DNA of 64,000 bases, taken from contig NC_054703.1 of NCBI RefSeq assembly GCF_016097555.1, forward strand, positions 11,237,957-11,301,956, given 5' to 3'. The notes under the pieces are model-generated. The model made no database searches. It was not told the DNA's origin and worked only from the letters and a program-made list of their open reading frames with translations. The first letter of the stretch is position 1. The number at the start of each line of letters is the position of its first letter. Position numbers and translations under genes: made by a program. Source of the DNA: Gigantopelta aegis (lineage: Eukaryota; Mollusca; Gastropoda; Neomphalida; Peltospiridae). Below are positions 1 to 10,938 of this stretch, in pieces.

Positions 1-460
1 GGTTACGTAGGAATCAAAATACACATCGGTTTAGCCAATGTGCAGACAGACACAAGGCAGTTATCACAAGCAGTCACAGTTATACATTAATTATTACAAT
101 AAATGTTCATCTGGTTACTAGGCAATCCTCAACAACACAGTTCATGTTAAATTAGTCAAGTAGGAATAAATTATCACGAACAGCAGTTGTCATCAACAGT
201 ATGAATGAAACACATCAGTGCAATACAACTGTTGTTGAGGATAACCTCGCAACCATATGACAATGTTTTGTAATTAATGCATAAGTGTGACTTGATGACA
301 ATTGCTGCTTGCGATAACTGCCTTGTACCTGTCTGCACATTGCCTAAACCGATGTGTACTTTGATTCCTACTTAACCGTTTGAACATTAACTGTGTTGTT
401 GACGATTGCCTCACAACCATATGAACATGTTTTGTAATTACAATGCTTGCAGATTTGTTA
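1..460. repeat. Foldback (inverted-repeat) element
   Basis: Arms at 1-73 and 305-377 are inverted copies of each other with only a handful of mismatches; both carry the block CACATCGGTTTAG next to a TGTGCAGACAG block. A second, inner motif (CCTCAACAAC, near 127-140) recurs inverted near 226-260 and again near 384-450. This is a complex foldback repeat with no coding capacity. It may continue left of the window edge, so its true start is unknown. Confidence 0.7.
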
Positions 461-1800
461 TGTAACTACATATGACTTATAGTACACTTTTTGAAAGTAG
501 TTAAATGAATGTTTCAAGGAATAAATTAGATGGAGCTGACAATCATTATAACATTTTAGATTTACATGTATAAAATATTTTCAACAGCCAGTTTAACTTT
601 CAAATTGTTTTTCCCCATTTCTTTGTGTGTCTATTCACCTTTCCCCAGAACTTGCTATAAAAGATTAATATAAATATTATGAAAGATTAATGAAACTATT
701 ATAATCAATGATTTTTTAGGTTGTGGGGTTGGGCGCTGTGCATGTTAATTACAAGAAATTTAAATTAAAACAAAAAGAAGAGTAAAAATTAATAATAAAT
801 AAATAAATAAATAAATAAAACCCTTAAAATAACTAATGACCTACAATGATAATTAAACTAAGATTTTTTTTAAAGAAAAAAAAGAAGAGAAAAACCTTTG
901 AAACACATGTAAGCAATGACCTGTAATAATAATATTTAAAAAAAATACTAATAATTTTTAAAAAAGTAAATAAATGAAGGCCTTAAAATAAGTAGGCCTA
1001 ATGACCTGTACTGACAATCATTATTTTTCTAATAATAATAAAAAAGAATAATACACCCCAAAACTTGAATGTGATATTATTATTAATAATGCATATAATG
1101 CAACCCACACGAAGCACATATATAGAAACATAAATAACAAAATAAATAATCAATTCCATTCAGTTCAACAATATTTCTTTTTATTGCTTGATACGAATAA
1201 TTCTCGTTCCGCAATATTTTCATTCCGCATTTTCGATGTGCCAGGATAAAAATAGCTTTCAAATGTTTAAATGTGTCATCTTCAAACATCTAATCCTGGA
1301 AAGGTTACCAAAGGTATTGTATTTAATATTTTTGTCTGAAATTTATTAAAATATGTTGTTGTACGTGTTGAGGCTCTTAAATAAAGCACATATGCCTGAT
1401 TTTATTAAATCGTGATTGCAAATGGAAAATTCGATCCAATGGATAAACGTTACGGCACAGCAATAAACATCACAATAATAAATATAGTGCCGGAGACGTT
1501 TATCTTGATGAACTACCAAACACCAACATTGTATGATCAATACAAATGATACAATCTAGGGATATCGTATCTAGTTGTAGATTTTTTAACAGATCAACAA
1601 TTTAAAATAAAAAAAGAAGAAAAAAAGAAGAAGAAAAAACCCCCAAAAAACAACAACAACCCACACACCCAAAACAAATACAAACGAAAATACACATTGG
1701 TTCCCCATCTGTCTTTCAGTTTTAACCTCAAACTTCACTAACCGCTCGACAAAGACTAATTCAGTTCAATTCAAATTATTTTCGTGCGTATATCTAATTA
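461..1800. other. AT-rich stretch without a recognisable gene
   Basis: Dominated by A/T runs and simple AATA-type tracts (for example near 795-820 and 1600-1660). The few short open frames have no recognisable motif. Nothing else is seen. Confidence 0.6.
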
Positions 1801-1801
1801 A

Positions 1802-2112
1802 CAGCGCTCGGCTGATGCGCAATCGATCTAGGATCGATCCCCGTCGGTGGCCCCATTGGGCTTTTTCTCGTTCCAGCCAGTGCTCCACAACTGGTGTAAC
1901 AAAGGGCGTGGTATATACTATCCTGTCTGTGGGATGGTGCATATAAAATATTCCTTGATGCTAATCGAAAGGAGTAGCCCATGCAGTGGCGACAGCGGGT
2001 TTCCTCTCTCAATATCTGTGTGGTCCTTAACCATATGTCCGACGCCATATAGCAGTAAATAAAATGTGATGAGTGCGTCGTTAAATAAAACATTTCGTTC
2101 CTTCTTCCTTAT
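1802..2112 (+). repeat. tRNA-derived SINE, subtype A1
   Basis: Starts with a degraded tRNA-like head (GATCGATCCCCGTCGG is the B-box region), followed by the core conserved in all copies here (CTGTCTGTGGGATGGTGCAT, then GGCGACAGCGGGTTTCCTCT) and the tail CGTCGTTAAATAAAACATTT. The A-box end is eroded. Many sister copies lie elsewhere in the window on both strands. Confidence 0.85.
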
Positions 2113-2114
2113 AT

Positions 2115-2345
2115 CCAATTAAAGTTCAAGCACGCTGTCATGAGCACACGCCTCAGCTATCTGGGCTGTATGTCCAGGACAGGGTGTTAGTGGTTAGTGA
2201 GAAAGAAGAGAGTGCAGTGGTCATGCATCTACCCACTGGGTCCTTAAAACTCGTTTTTGGTGGGAGCCAATAACGGGATGCGAACCCCGTACCTACCAGT
2301 CTTATGTCCGATAGCTTAACAACGACACCACAGAGGACGGTTTGC
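2115..2345 (-). repeat. tRNA-derived SINE, family B
   Basis: Reverse complement of the element at 5776-6060: the 3' tail TTGGATATAAG appears inverted at 2110-2120 and the tRNA-like head inverted near 2280-2340. Butts directly against the A1 SINE, suggesting insertion in or next to its tail. Confidence 0.7.
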
Positions 2346-2469
2346 AGAAAAGAAACAACAGGTTTTGATGCTACTGGTCGTTGAACACAGCAATCAGCGT
2401 AACGTTATTCACTCTTCAGATGAGTTCCGTGTATTTTCGTACACATTGTCGCGAGTGCTAATAATTTTT

Positions 2470-2920
2470 ACATGTTCATATACCACTAGAGTTTCGAGCA
2501 TGTCCGTCCCGGGGCCTGTCTCTGGATAGCCAGGGGCTTGTCCCGGGACAGAAACAAATTAAGCGGACAATTTTGAAATTTACATCCAAAAATTAAATAG
2601 TGGGCCTTTAAAATTTTGATGCGCACTAAAATGGCAGACTCACGTGATTTAATGCATTCATCACCCTAGTTTACATATTCGGCACAATTCCCGTTATTAC
2701 CCTAGTCGTTGATGTACGCAAGGCTGGAGAAAAACGCATGTAATCTGGGACGCGAGTGCGAATGCAAATATTTTTTACATGCTCATATACCACTAGAGTT
2801 TCGAGCATGTCCGTCCCGGGGCCTGTCTATGGAAAGCCAGGGGCTTGTCCCGGGACAATTTTGAAATTTACATCCAAAAATTAAATAGTGGGCCTTTAAA
2901 ATTTTGATGCGCATCTCTAA
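2470..2920. repeat. Direct duplication of about 150 bp
   Basis: Two direct copies (about 2470-2625 and 2765-2915) share TATACCACTAGAGTTTCGAG, GGGGCCTGTCT and the palindromic TTGTCCCGGGACA. The second lacks a short piece of the first. Non-coding. Confidence 0.75.
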
Positions 2921-2924
2921 TTAA

Positions 2925-3050
2925 TATAATTAATAAAGAAAATTCTACTCATTAAATTTGGTCGCTAGATTAGATCGGGTGGTCAAAAAGAAATTAGATA
3001 AGATCGGGGGGGGGGGGGGGGGGGGGGGGGGTAGAGTTGAAAATAGGCAA
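2925..3050. repeat. Dispersed repeat with long G run
   Basis: About 110 bp before and around a 26-base G run (3006-3031) are nearly identical to 16555-16665, which also ends in a long G run followed by the same TAGAGTTGAAAAT. A two-copy dispersed repeat of unknown type. Confidence 0.7.
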
Positions 3051-3740
3051 TAGAATAAAAAAAGTTAATAGAATTTAAAAAAATAAAAAAATAAATAAAT
3101 AAATAAAAAATTGACTGATCGGTCGAATATTTATATAATTTGGAGCATTTTAGAAGGACAGTCCAAAAATAAATAAGAGAAAGAAGAGAGGATCGGACTA
3201 TTTAATAATATTTAAAAAAAAGAAGAAGTAATTTCGACCTCAACTTTTGAACGAAGGTCTAAAAGTGTAAAGTCCGATCTATATGTCCACGTGAGTTGCA
3301 TCGTTAAGGCAGTTAGGGTGCACTGCTTCTAGGGACGAGATGGGTTGCATCCCGTCAAGAAAAAACCCTAGATTGACAGTGCTGTGCTGAAATACAGATC
3401 TTGAGAAGCCGGATCCGTCTGAACGAGAGAGAGAATCAGACTAGGGTATAGTCCAGTCGTCATGGGTTGTATAGTGGTGCGGACGGGCCCGACTCCGGAG
3501 GATACGAGATGGTATCACAATAAAACAAAGTAAAGTCTAGAAAAGAGTAGTAGGGGCCGACCCCGCTTCCTATTTCTTCTTAGAGTGGGGCTATCAATCT
3601 TCCAGTGCTGCTAGGACAGGCTCGGACATGTAGAGACTAAACGCGAACAACAGTGGCGTTCTGCAGAATGGCCGTCATACGAGTCACGAAAAAAACAAGT
3701 CAACATAGTCAGACGGAGAAATGACGAGGAGGCAAGGAAT
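3050..3740. other. Non-coding stretch
   Basis: No long open frame. AT-rich to about 3270, then more balanced sequence containing a faint match to 43140-43195 (AGATCTTGA and GGATCC context). Nothing functional recognised. Confidence 0.5.
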
Positions 3741-3744
3741 CTCG

Positions 3745-3965
3745 CTAAAAAAAGAATCCAACCTGGTGGTGCAGACTGTCGAAACGAGAAGCGTTCCAGC
3801 GTTCAATCAGTTCCAATAGCCGCATACGTCCCGGTAGAAAACTTCATTTCGCTGACAAAAACAACGAAATGAAGGACCCCCAAGTCGAGCACACGAAAGC
3901 ACGTGCAGTGTGCACAAGCGAAACAAACACGTCTTACCGTGTCGAGTTCCCGACTGGGAATCACA
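3745..3965. repeat. Dispersed repeat shared with 24003-24235
   Basis: Shares ATCCAACCTGGTGGTG, GACTGTCGAAACGAGAAGCG, GTTCAATCAGTTCCAAT and ACGAAAGCACGTGCAGTGTG with 24003-24235 in the same order and orientation. Family unknown; no coding signal. Confidence 0.75.
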
Positions 3966-4003
3966 TTGTCACAGTACAATATTTACAACTTTATTCAAAT
4001 GCA

Positions 4004-4035
<32 letters not shown>

Positions 4036-4038
<3 letters not shown>

Positions 4039-5609
4039 AGGGTCAAAAATTTATAACCAAATAAGTTTCACAGTGTATTAGATTGATGATGTAAACTACA
4101 CCAACTTTTTTATTTATTGTTCCATATTTACAAAAAAACACAAATAAACGTCACTGTATACAAGAAAGTCACATGACATGCTGTCAAAGTTGAAGGTTGT
4201 CAAACATGGATTTTACACATTAGAACATTCGTTTAATAGTGTGTGAATCCACCCCTGGCGGGAATACACTCGACACATCGTTGCCTCATGCTGTTGATCA
4301 GACGTCTGAAGAACACTTGGGGAATGGCCTGCCACTCTGCCATAAGAAGTTGACCCAGATCATGAAGGTTGGCCGGAGGGGCAAGGTTATCCCGAACTCT
4401 CCTGCCTAATTCGTCCCAGGCGTGCTCTATTGGGGCCAAGTCAGGCGAATATGCTGGCCAATCCATCCTGGCGATACCTTGATGTCTGAGAAAGTCCGTT
4501 ACCACCCTGGCGCGGTGGGGTCTGGCATTGTTATCCTGCAGAACTGCCCCGCCGCCAATCTGCTGAAGGCCTGGGAGAACCAACGGCCGGATAATCTCAT
4601 TCAGATAGCGGATTCCATTCAGATTGCCATCCACCACATAGAGGGGGGTCCTGTGGTGGATAGAGATGCCGCCCCACACCATGACGCTGCCACCACCGAA
4701 CCGGTGACGTTGTCTAAGGTTAACGTCAGCGAAGCGCTCCCCAGGACGTCTGTAGACACGAACCCGACCGTCGTTGAACTGGAGACTAAAACTGGACTCA
4801 TCAGTGAACATCACTCGACCCCACTGAACACGTTGCCACCGCAGATGAAGCGTGCACCAGTGACGTCTGGCCGTTCTGTGACGTGGTAGGAGTGGTGGTC
4901 GAACAGCCTGGCGACGGCAGCGTAGATTATTGGCTCTCAGACGATTGCGTATGGTTTGATCAGACACTCGAGTTCCAGTCGCAGTCCGCAGATTGTCACG
5001 TAATCGGCGTGCAGTGGTTGTGCGTTGACGTAGAGCCATATTGGTGATGTAGCGGTCCTCTCTATTTGTAGTGCTTCGGGGTCTTCCCGAACGTGGACGA
5101 TTTCGAACAGAATTCGTTGCTTGGTATCGTTGCCACAGTCGGCCAACGACACTCTGACTGACACCAAGTCTCAGAGCAACATTTCTTTGCGTATTGCCAT
5201 CCTGAAGCCAAGCAATAGCCCTTCCTCGATCTTCGATAGTCAGTTGAAGTCGTACCATTGTCGAATTTGGAGTGTGCACCGTACATGAACGCCAGCTCCA
5301 ATTATACGGAAATTCAGCATTGGGAACATGGAATACACGTGCAAAGCGTGCAAATGAAGCGCTTTGTGAAAAAGAAAGTTATGGGCACTTAGCAGACCTT
5401 TCGCTTTCGCCCTAATTTACGTGCAAATGTAAGCATGTTTTCGCCATTAGAACTAGTCGACAGTGTCAATGGCAGTGGATTTTAATTCATTTATGGGTTG
5501 CTTAGACCCACTTTCGTCAAAATGGAACAATACCATGCGTGACATTATGGTCTAGCTAATATAATTGACATTCAGAAAATAATGTCGAAAATATCGTCTG
5601 ACCCTTAAA
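4036..5609 (-). mobile_element. Tc1-like DNA transposon, copy with full-length transposase frame
   Basis: The outermost match is TTAAGGGTCA at the left (about 4036) and its inverse TGACCCTTAA at the right (about 5600-5609); inner terminal similarity is poor. It sits on a TA microsatellite at the left, so the exact duplicated target cannot be read. The transposase frame fills the middle. Confidence 0.65.
4233..5279 (-). CDS. Tc1/mariner-superfamily transposase
   Basis: A 348-codon frame, about the normal length for Tc1 transposases. An N-terminal helix-turn-helix (residues about 10-60: DRGRAIAWLQDGNTQRNVAL) is followed by the GRPR hook (NRPRSGRPRS), then the catalytic core: first Asp in VMFTDESSF, second region LQDNNARPH, and Glu in SPDLAPIEHAWDELG. 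The usual motif is (D)DNARPH; here the residue just before NARPH is Asn, so the second catalytic Asp may be lost (D to N), or the preceding Asp shifts the spacing by one. The frame is otherwise unbroken. Catalyses cut-and-paste transposition at TA in family members; this copy may be inactive. Only about 40 percent similar by eye to the two copies at 11.1 and 14.1 kb. Confidence 0.9.
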   Translation of the reverse strand: MHTPNSTMVRLQLTIEDRGRAIAWLQDGNTQRNVALRLGVSQSVVGRLWQRYQATNSVRNRPRSGRPRSTTNREDRYITNMALRQRTTTARRLRDNLRTATGTRVSDQTIRNRLRANNLRCRRQAVRPPLLPRHRTARRHWCTLHLRWQRVQWGRVMFTDESSFSLQFNDGRVRVYRRPGERFADVNLRQRHRFGGGSVMVWGGISIHHRTPLYVVDGNLNGIRYLNEIIRPLVLPGLQQIGGGAVLQDNNARPHRARVVTDFLRHQGIARMDWPAYSPDLAPIEHAWDELGRRVRDNLAPPANLHDLGQLLMAEWQAIPQVFFRRLINSMRQRCVECIPARGGFTHY

Positions 5610-5775
5610 TTCTTTTGAGTAGTATATATAGCTCTGTATGCACGATTCAAATAATTGTTATTCTCTCACCCGCCATTTAGGCAATAACTTAGCATTTAAT
5701 TAATTAGGGGCTAGCAATCAGACCAATTAGCGTCGAACTAAATTGCAGCAATAAAAACACTGGATTTTAATAAAC

Positions 5776-6060
5776 GGCCTCGGTTGCGCAGTGGTTAAGC
5801 CATCGGACTACAAGCTGATAGTTACAGGGTTCGGAACCAGGTACCGATTCTCACCCAGAGTGAGTTCTTAAGGGTTCAACGGGTAGGTGACGTTAAAACG
5901 GAAAATATAATTAACAAAAGACTAGAACTCAAATCAACCGCTACTTCTCTCTCACTAACCAACTAATAACTAACCTGGGCAGCCCAGACAGCTGAGGTGT
6001 ATCCAGGATAGCGTGCTTGAACCTTAATTGGATATAAGAACGGAAATAAGTTGAAATGAA
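5776..6060 (+). repeat. tRNA-derived SINE, family B
   Basis: The head resembles a tRNA: A-box TTGCGCAGTGGTTAAGCC and B-box-like GGGTTCGGAACC about 40 bp downstream. The body ends in CCTTAATTGGATATAAG and an A-rich tail. It is not a functional tRNA because the acceptor and anticodon arms do not close. Related copies: 2115-2345, 16700-16830 and 42170-42412. Confidence 0.8.
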
Positions 6061-6319
6061 CATGGGTTTTAACATCGAAGGAGTATAAACCATGGCAAAT
6101 ATGGTTATATAGGTATCTTAAAAATATCTGTTAATAATGTTTCATGTTGGGAAGGAAAACATAACCTACAAGCCAACTTGCGACTTCTGTTATTCATTTA
6201 ACATTCCGGTAAATAAATATGTGATAATGTTAAAGGTGCTGACCCTAAGTGTAACCCGTAACAAATGGATACTAAATTTAGTTAATTTAAAAACCTGTAA
6301 CTCATTTGGATAGAGTAAC

Positions 6320-7490
6320 AATAGAGTGAAAGAAGAGTCTGTGACGTTAAAACGGGAACTATCCTTTAAAATAGACTAGAACTCTAATCAATAAACCACT
6401 ACTTCGCATATGTACGTGCGTTTTTAAATATATGAACAAAAGTAATTTTGTGGTATTAGAAACTCCAGGATGACCCAAAACACTTCGGTTCTACGGAAAT
6501 GGATAATCTAAAGAACACAATATAAGTAATGGTTGATTTCAGAGACCATAAACGGCTCTAATAATGGAAAACATGCTGTAGTGTTTAAAAACTGGGGTCT
6601 GTCCCTTTAAAGAGACATTCCTGAGTTTGCTGCATTGTAAGATGTTTCCGACTAATAACATATTTCTACGATTAAACTTACAAATTAAATATATTTTCTT
6701 GTTTAGAATATCAGTGTCTGTATATGCAATGTGTTTCTGGTCGTCTTAATATTTGTAAGAAGCCCAAACTGGATTTTGTCTTCACATAATTTCGTACGTA
6801 CGAACAAATAATATTTTACGAAATAAAATGAAATTTAACCTAGTAAAAAGACTAGAACGATCAGAAACACGTTTAATATACAGCCACTAATATTGTATGC
6901 AGATATTTGTCAACAAGGGAATGGTCAAGAAAAAATTAACAGTTATTAATATTGAAAAAATGATATGTAATTAAAATCGTTAAAAAGTATATGTTAGTCG
7001 ATAACATCTTAAAAATTGCAGCAAACTCAGGAATGTCCCTTTAAAGTCGCAGACTCTAGTTTGAACCTGTGCAAGTTTGGTTATTTCTACACACATGTAA
7101 AACAAGTCTCTGACGCTTTTAAATACTCTCTAAAAATAAATTAGAACTCTTCTCCATAACGGTTACTTCTCGGACATACGTGCGTATTTAGAATTATGAA
7201 AACCGTATTGTGTGGCATTACAAACACCAGGATGACCAGGGGCACTTGGAACGTACTGAACTTGATAGTCTGATCAATATAATGTAGACACATGTCTTAC
7301 TTCAACTGTCAAAAGAGGCTTTAATAGAGAAACACAAAATATGACCAGGGGCACTTCGAACGTACTGAAATTGATAGTCTAATCAATATAATGTAGACAC
7401 ATGTCTTACTTCAACCACCAAAACAGGCTCTAACAGTGAAACACAAAATATGCCGTAGTGTTTAAAGACTAGGGTCTGTCACTTTAATTG
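6320..7490 (+). repeat. Direct duplication flanking a MITE, with a 117-bp tandem inside
   Basis: 6330-6606 and 7075-7490 are diverged direct copies (shared TACGTGCGT, CCAGGATGACC, GGGTCTGTC). Within the right copy, 7207-7323 is repeated at 7324-7445 (TAATCAATATAATGTAGACA in the second; one base differs in the first). The MITE at 6611-7040 lies between them. Non-coding. Confidence 0.7.
6611..7040. mobile_element. TTAA-flanked MITE (family M1)
   Basis: TTAA at 6607-6610 and 7041-7044 flank an element with inverted ends: left AGAGACATTCCTGAGTTTGC, right the inverse of AGGGACATTCCTGAGTTTGC. No open frame. Ends and TTAA duplication suggest a piggyBac-type non-autonomous element; other copies are at 26203, 27342, 39606 and 53487. 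Confidence 0.8.
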
Positions 7491-8150
7491 GTTACCTCCC
7501 AAACGTCAGACGTCCCATAGCACAGACATGCCATTTGATAGACAAATCTCTTTATTGTTATGTAATGTATGCTGTTCACCCCTGCCTGCTTTAGTGCTAC
7601 TGCTCCAGCCTGTCAAGCAAGCTACCCCAGCAGTGGGTCAGCAGTGTTAATCTATTAGTCTTTTCTTATGTATCTCTATATCTACTGATTACACACAAGC
7701 AACAGCGAGAGCTTAATTGTAATTTGTTAAATGGAATCAATACATGTAAAGATACTGTGCTTTTTGATGTCCATGTTTTTCAGAGATTAACTGCGTGACT
7801 TTTCCACTGCAATATATCCATTCAATTCATTTCACTTCAGACAGGCATTATTTTTATGTCAATGATTATTATGTCTCTAACGACCAATGTCTTGTATTCC
7901 ATTGGTCATACCTTTAAACAATAGCTAGAAAACACCCATTCAGTTATTCAATGCCGTTGGGTATCTTTTGAAATGTATAAATAAATGTAATTTAAAATAA
8001 TTATGTTCTGTGTTCTGTACTTAGTTGTATCAGACTATTCCACTATCTACTACAAGTATTATTCAAGGTAAAAGGCAGGTCATTGTGTTGTTTTAAGGCG
8101 TCTGTCTTATTGGACGTCTGACTTTTGGGAGGATACCCTTTAATCATTAT
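7491..8150. other. Non-coding stretch
   Basis: Moderately AT-rich, no long frame, no recognised repeat apart from the last 20 bases, which resemble the 3' flank of the intact GPCR (24485-24520). Confidence 0.5.
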
Positions 8151-8239
8151 AACTATGGAACTGGTATTCTAGAACATGTGGCATTAGAGGTAACCACTGG
8201 TAATGTAACTGTTGCCGTACTGACTGTGGAACCAACGGC

Positions 8240-8505
8240 AGGTGGTGGTGGTGGTGGTGGTGGTGGTGGTGATGGTGATGGTGGTGGTGGTGGTGATGGT
8301 GGTGGTGGTGATGGTGGTGGTGGTGGTGGTGGTGGTGGTGATGATCGTGGTGGTGATGGTGGTGGTGGTGATGATGGTGGTGGTGGTGGTGGTAGTGGTG
8401 GTGGCGATGGTGGCGATGGTGGTGGTGGTGATGGTGATGGTGGTGATGGTGGTGGTGGTGGTGATGGTGGTGGTGGTGGTGGTGGTGGTGGTGGTGGTGG
8501 TGGGT
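8240..8505 (+). repeat. GGT/GAT trinucleotide microsatellite
   Basis: About 265 bp of GGT interrupted by GAT, plus rare CGT/GGC variants. It lies in the 3' end of the GPCR pseudogene, whose frame reads it as Pro/Ser on the minus strand. Long poly-Gly, Val, His and Pro frames on both strands are shadows of this repeat. Confidence 0.95.
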
Positions 8506-9399
8506 TATCACCTGTTTGACTCCTCTTCACACAGACACATCCGATGTTTCTCTTCATAACCTGTCGATAGTTCTGTGAACTTGCCATTAAGATCAAAAAG
8601 TTCTGACCGAAATTTAGCGAGTAGATTATATGGAACACTGGCCACAGTTTGTCGCTTAGTATCGCAACGGTTGTACCTGTATTCAGATAATACAGCGACA
8701 GAGATATGGTTTCTGAAGTCGATACCGGTAACAAGGTTACAAAGGCCAACACCGAGACTAACACCAGGGGGCGTGTTGAACTGTCGTTCGAAGAATTTGC
8801 CTGTTCCTTATTAGCGTGTTTCGAAACTCGTTGCTACGTTTGATGCGAACGATCATAACGATGTTGAGGAGGAGTATTAAAACGCAGGGTAGCGTGGCCG
8901 ACATTATCAGACGAACAGGCAGCAAGTAGTAGACAAGTTCATCTGACGGATTACAGCCACCATTTCCCAACTTCGTTAGAATCAAACTGGGTAGAACTAG
9001 CAAAATGGTTGCAGCAACCATGCACGAACAGACGGCAATGCTTTTCTTCCTAGTACACAATCTTCGCCGAGTCAGCGGTAAACAGACGCATACGAATCTG
9101 TCGAGAGTAAGTCCTATAACCAGCCATGGTGATAACAACATTGTGTATAACTGGTAGGTGACAGACATTTTACAGAGAGTGTTGTTGATGTTAGCAACCA
9201 TCGGCAAACGAAACTGCTTTTCGGTCTGCGTAAATAAATTCGCGATCAGGACCAAGGTGTCAGACACAGCAAGGAATTTCAGGTACACGCTGTAGGAGAG
9301 GGAACACAACTTGGAGTCGCTCATCATTATGAACTGCAGGATGTTGCCAATGGTACCTATTATGGCTATATATAGAAAAATGACCCAGTGACCATAGCC

Positions 9400-9957
9400 G
9401 GTTCTAGGGCTTTTCACCCCCCCCCCCCCCCGGGCATTTTCCCCCTGGTAAATTCCCCCCGGTCATTTCCCCCCCGGTCATACCCCCTGGTACATATCCC
9501 TCTGGTACATATCCCCCCTGGTAAATTCTCCCCTTCAATACTTAAATTGACACTAAAATAGTTCCCCTCCACCCCTTCAATACTTAAATTGACTGTTTTA
9601 ACAGACACTAAAATGGTTCCCTTGCAGTAGTAGAGTTACTTTCTAATCCTCTAATCCTTTCTAATCCTCTTGATTTAATTGCCGGTGAAGAAGCCCTCAT
9701 AGCCACCTATTCCTTTTTTTCTTAGATCAACAGATTGTATTATCTACTAAAAGAACAATGTTTGAAGTAGTGATATGTTACTTGCTAATCCTCTTAATCC
9801 AATTAACAGGGATGTCACCAAACGACTAGAGAATTTCGTCAATGATTATGACAACAGACGTGTGTTGCTTTTCTTACGTGGAATTGCCCACAATCTGCAG
9901 ATGTAATCCCACTGTTCAGTTAAATAAAATACAATTTTAATGGGAAATGCCCTGGTA
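9400..9957. mobile_element. 558-bp insertion in the GPCR pseudogene with 11-bp target duplication
   Basis: The 11-mer TGACCATAGCC occurs at 9389-9399 and 9958-9968, exactly at the point where the paralogue's coding sequence (GYAHW) is continuous. The ends are weakly inverted: left CTAGGGCTTTTCACCCC, right inverse CCAGGGCATTTCCC. An 11-bp duplication with such ends fits a Mutator-like non-autonomous element, but a SINE-like origin is not excluded. Contains a C-rich tract at 9417-9530. Confidence 0.7.
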
Positions 9958-10938
9958 TGACCATAGCCATGTAAATCGAAATATGGCCAATCGTCTAGAG
10001 TCGAGTTATCATAAATTATGTTGATGTCACCGTCGTTAAAAATGTTTTCATTAACAACATAGTCTCTATCGCTAACATAGTCGAAATCTTTAACAGTCTC
10101 GGTAAATTTGGATGTCTGGTTTGACGTAAATGGTGAGGGTGTTGACATTGTTCAGATGTAGCTGCCCCAGAGTATGATCTGTAAAACAAAATATATATTT
10201 CTAAAGATACAAGCTCTCCACAACATATTACAACAACATTTACTAATGCAAAATACAAACACAGTTACAGCTTTCATAAAGTCACATTCACTTCGCCATA
10301 CCATAATATAACAGTTTGCCATCTGTCAAGAACAATGGGTTAGTTATTAGATGTTAGAACCTTGCACCTACCAGTCTCCTCGACATCATCGAGGCAGGTT
10401 CTATTTGTATTCATCGCTTCTGTCATCAAAACGCAATCATCAACATCTTTATTATCGTCATCATTATCCATACCATTTTCTGTACTTCTGTTTATTAAAT
10501 CGTTTACAGTCTACACTTGTTTACAAAATCTCAATTAAGTCCCTATTACTTAGTTTATTAGCCGTAAACATACATGCCTCATGGGCATTACAAACGTTAA
10601 AATATAATAGATATATCATTAAAAGGGAAGAACAATTTACACTGCATGGAAAGTGATGAAAATATTCAATACAAAATCTAACAATAATTATCAATGTAAT
10701 AAAGAGTGTATATAATAAAGAGAACGTATATACTCACATGTTATCATGTCTCTGCGTGGTTTCCTCTAGTAAATATTTACATTGCCATCATTATCATTAC
10801 CATTTTCCGTTCTTCTGTCTATTAAATCGTTTACAGTACACTTATTTAAACAGTATGGATTAAGGCCCTATTATGTACTTTATTTGCCCTAAACATACAG
10901 TTCATAGGCATTATAAACATTAAAATATAATAGATATA

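Larger units (their letters stand above)
8153..10148 (-). pseudogene. Class A GPCR pseudogene, paralogue of the gene at 24598-25632
   Basis: Reading from 10148 leftwards: an N-terminal piece (10148-9969, MSTPSPFTSNQTSKF...), a 558-bp foreign insertion, then TM1 to TM5 (9399-8815) and, after a 1-base deletion near 8800, TM6-TM7 in another frame (8764-8510). Motifs: GTIGN in TM1, LTLDRF at the end of TM3, FGQNFLI in TM7. The TM3 cysteine (NTLCK) and the loop-2 cysteine (NGGCNP) that form the usual disulfide are both present. After TM7 the frame runs straight into a trinucleotide repeat, giving a Pro/Ser-rich tail to 8153. A TTTTACAG acceptor-like site lies just upstream of the start near 10180-10190, as in the paralogue. 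Broken by insertion and frameshift, hence pseudogene. Confidence 0.88.

Noticed and set aside
4422-4889. 155-codon plus-strand frame opposite the Tc1 transposase
   Set aside because: Antisense shadow of the transposase; similar shadows occur opposite the other transposases and LINE frames.
8140-8559. Long poly-His, poly-Pro, poly-Gly and poly-Val frames
   Set aside because: All are readings of one GGT/GAT microsatellite in different frames; only the Pro/Ser reading is linked to a gene (the GPCR pseudogene tail).
9414-9608. Gly/Arg-rich frame
   Set aside because: Reads through a C-rich tract within the 558-bp insertion; composition artefact.
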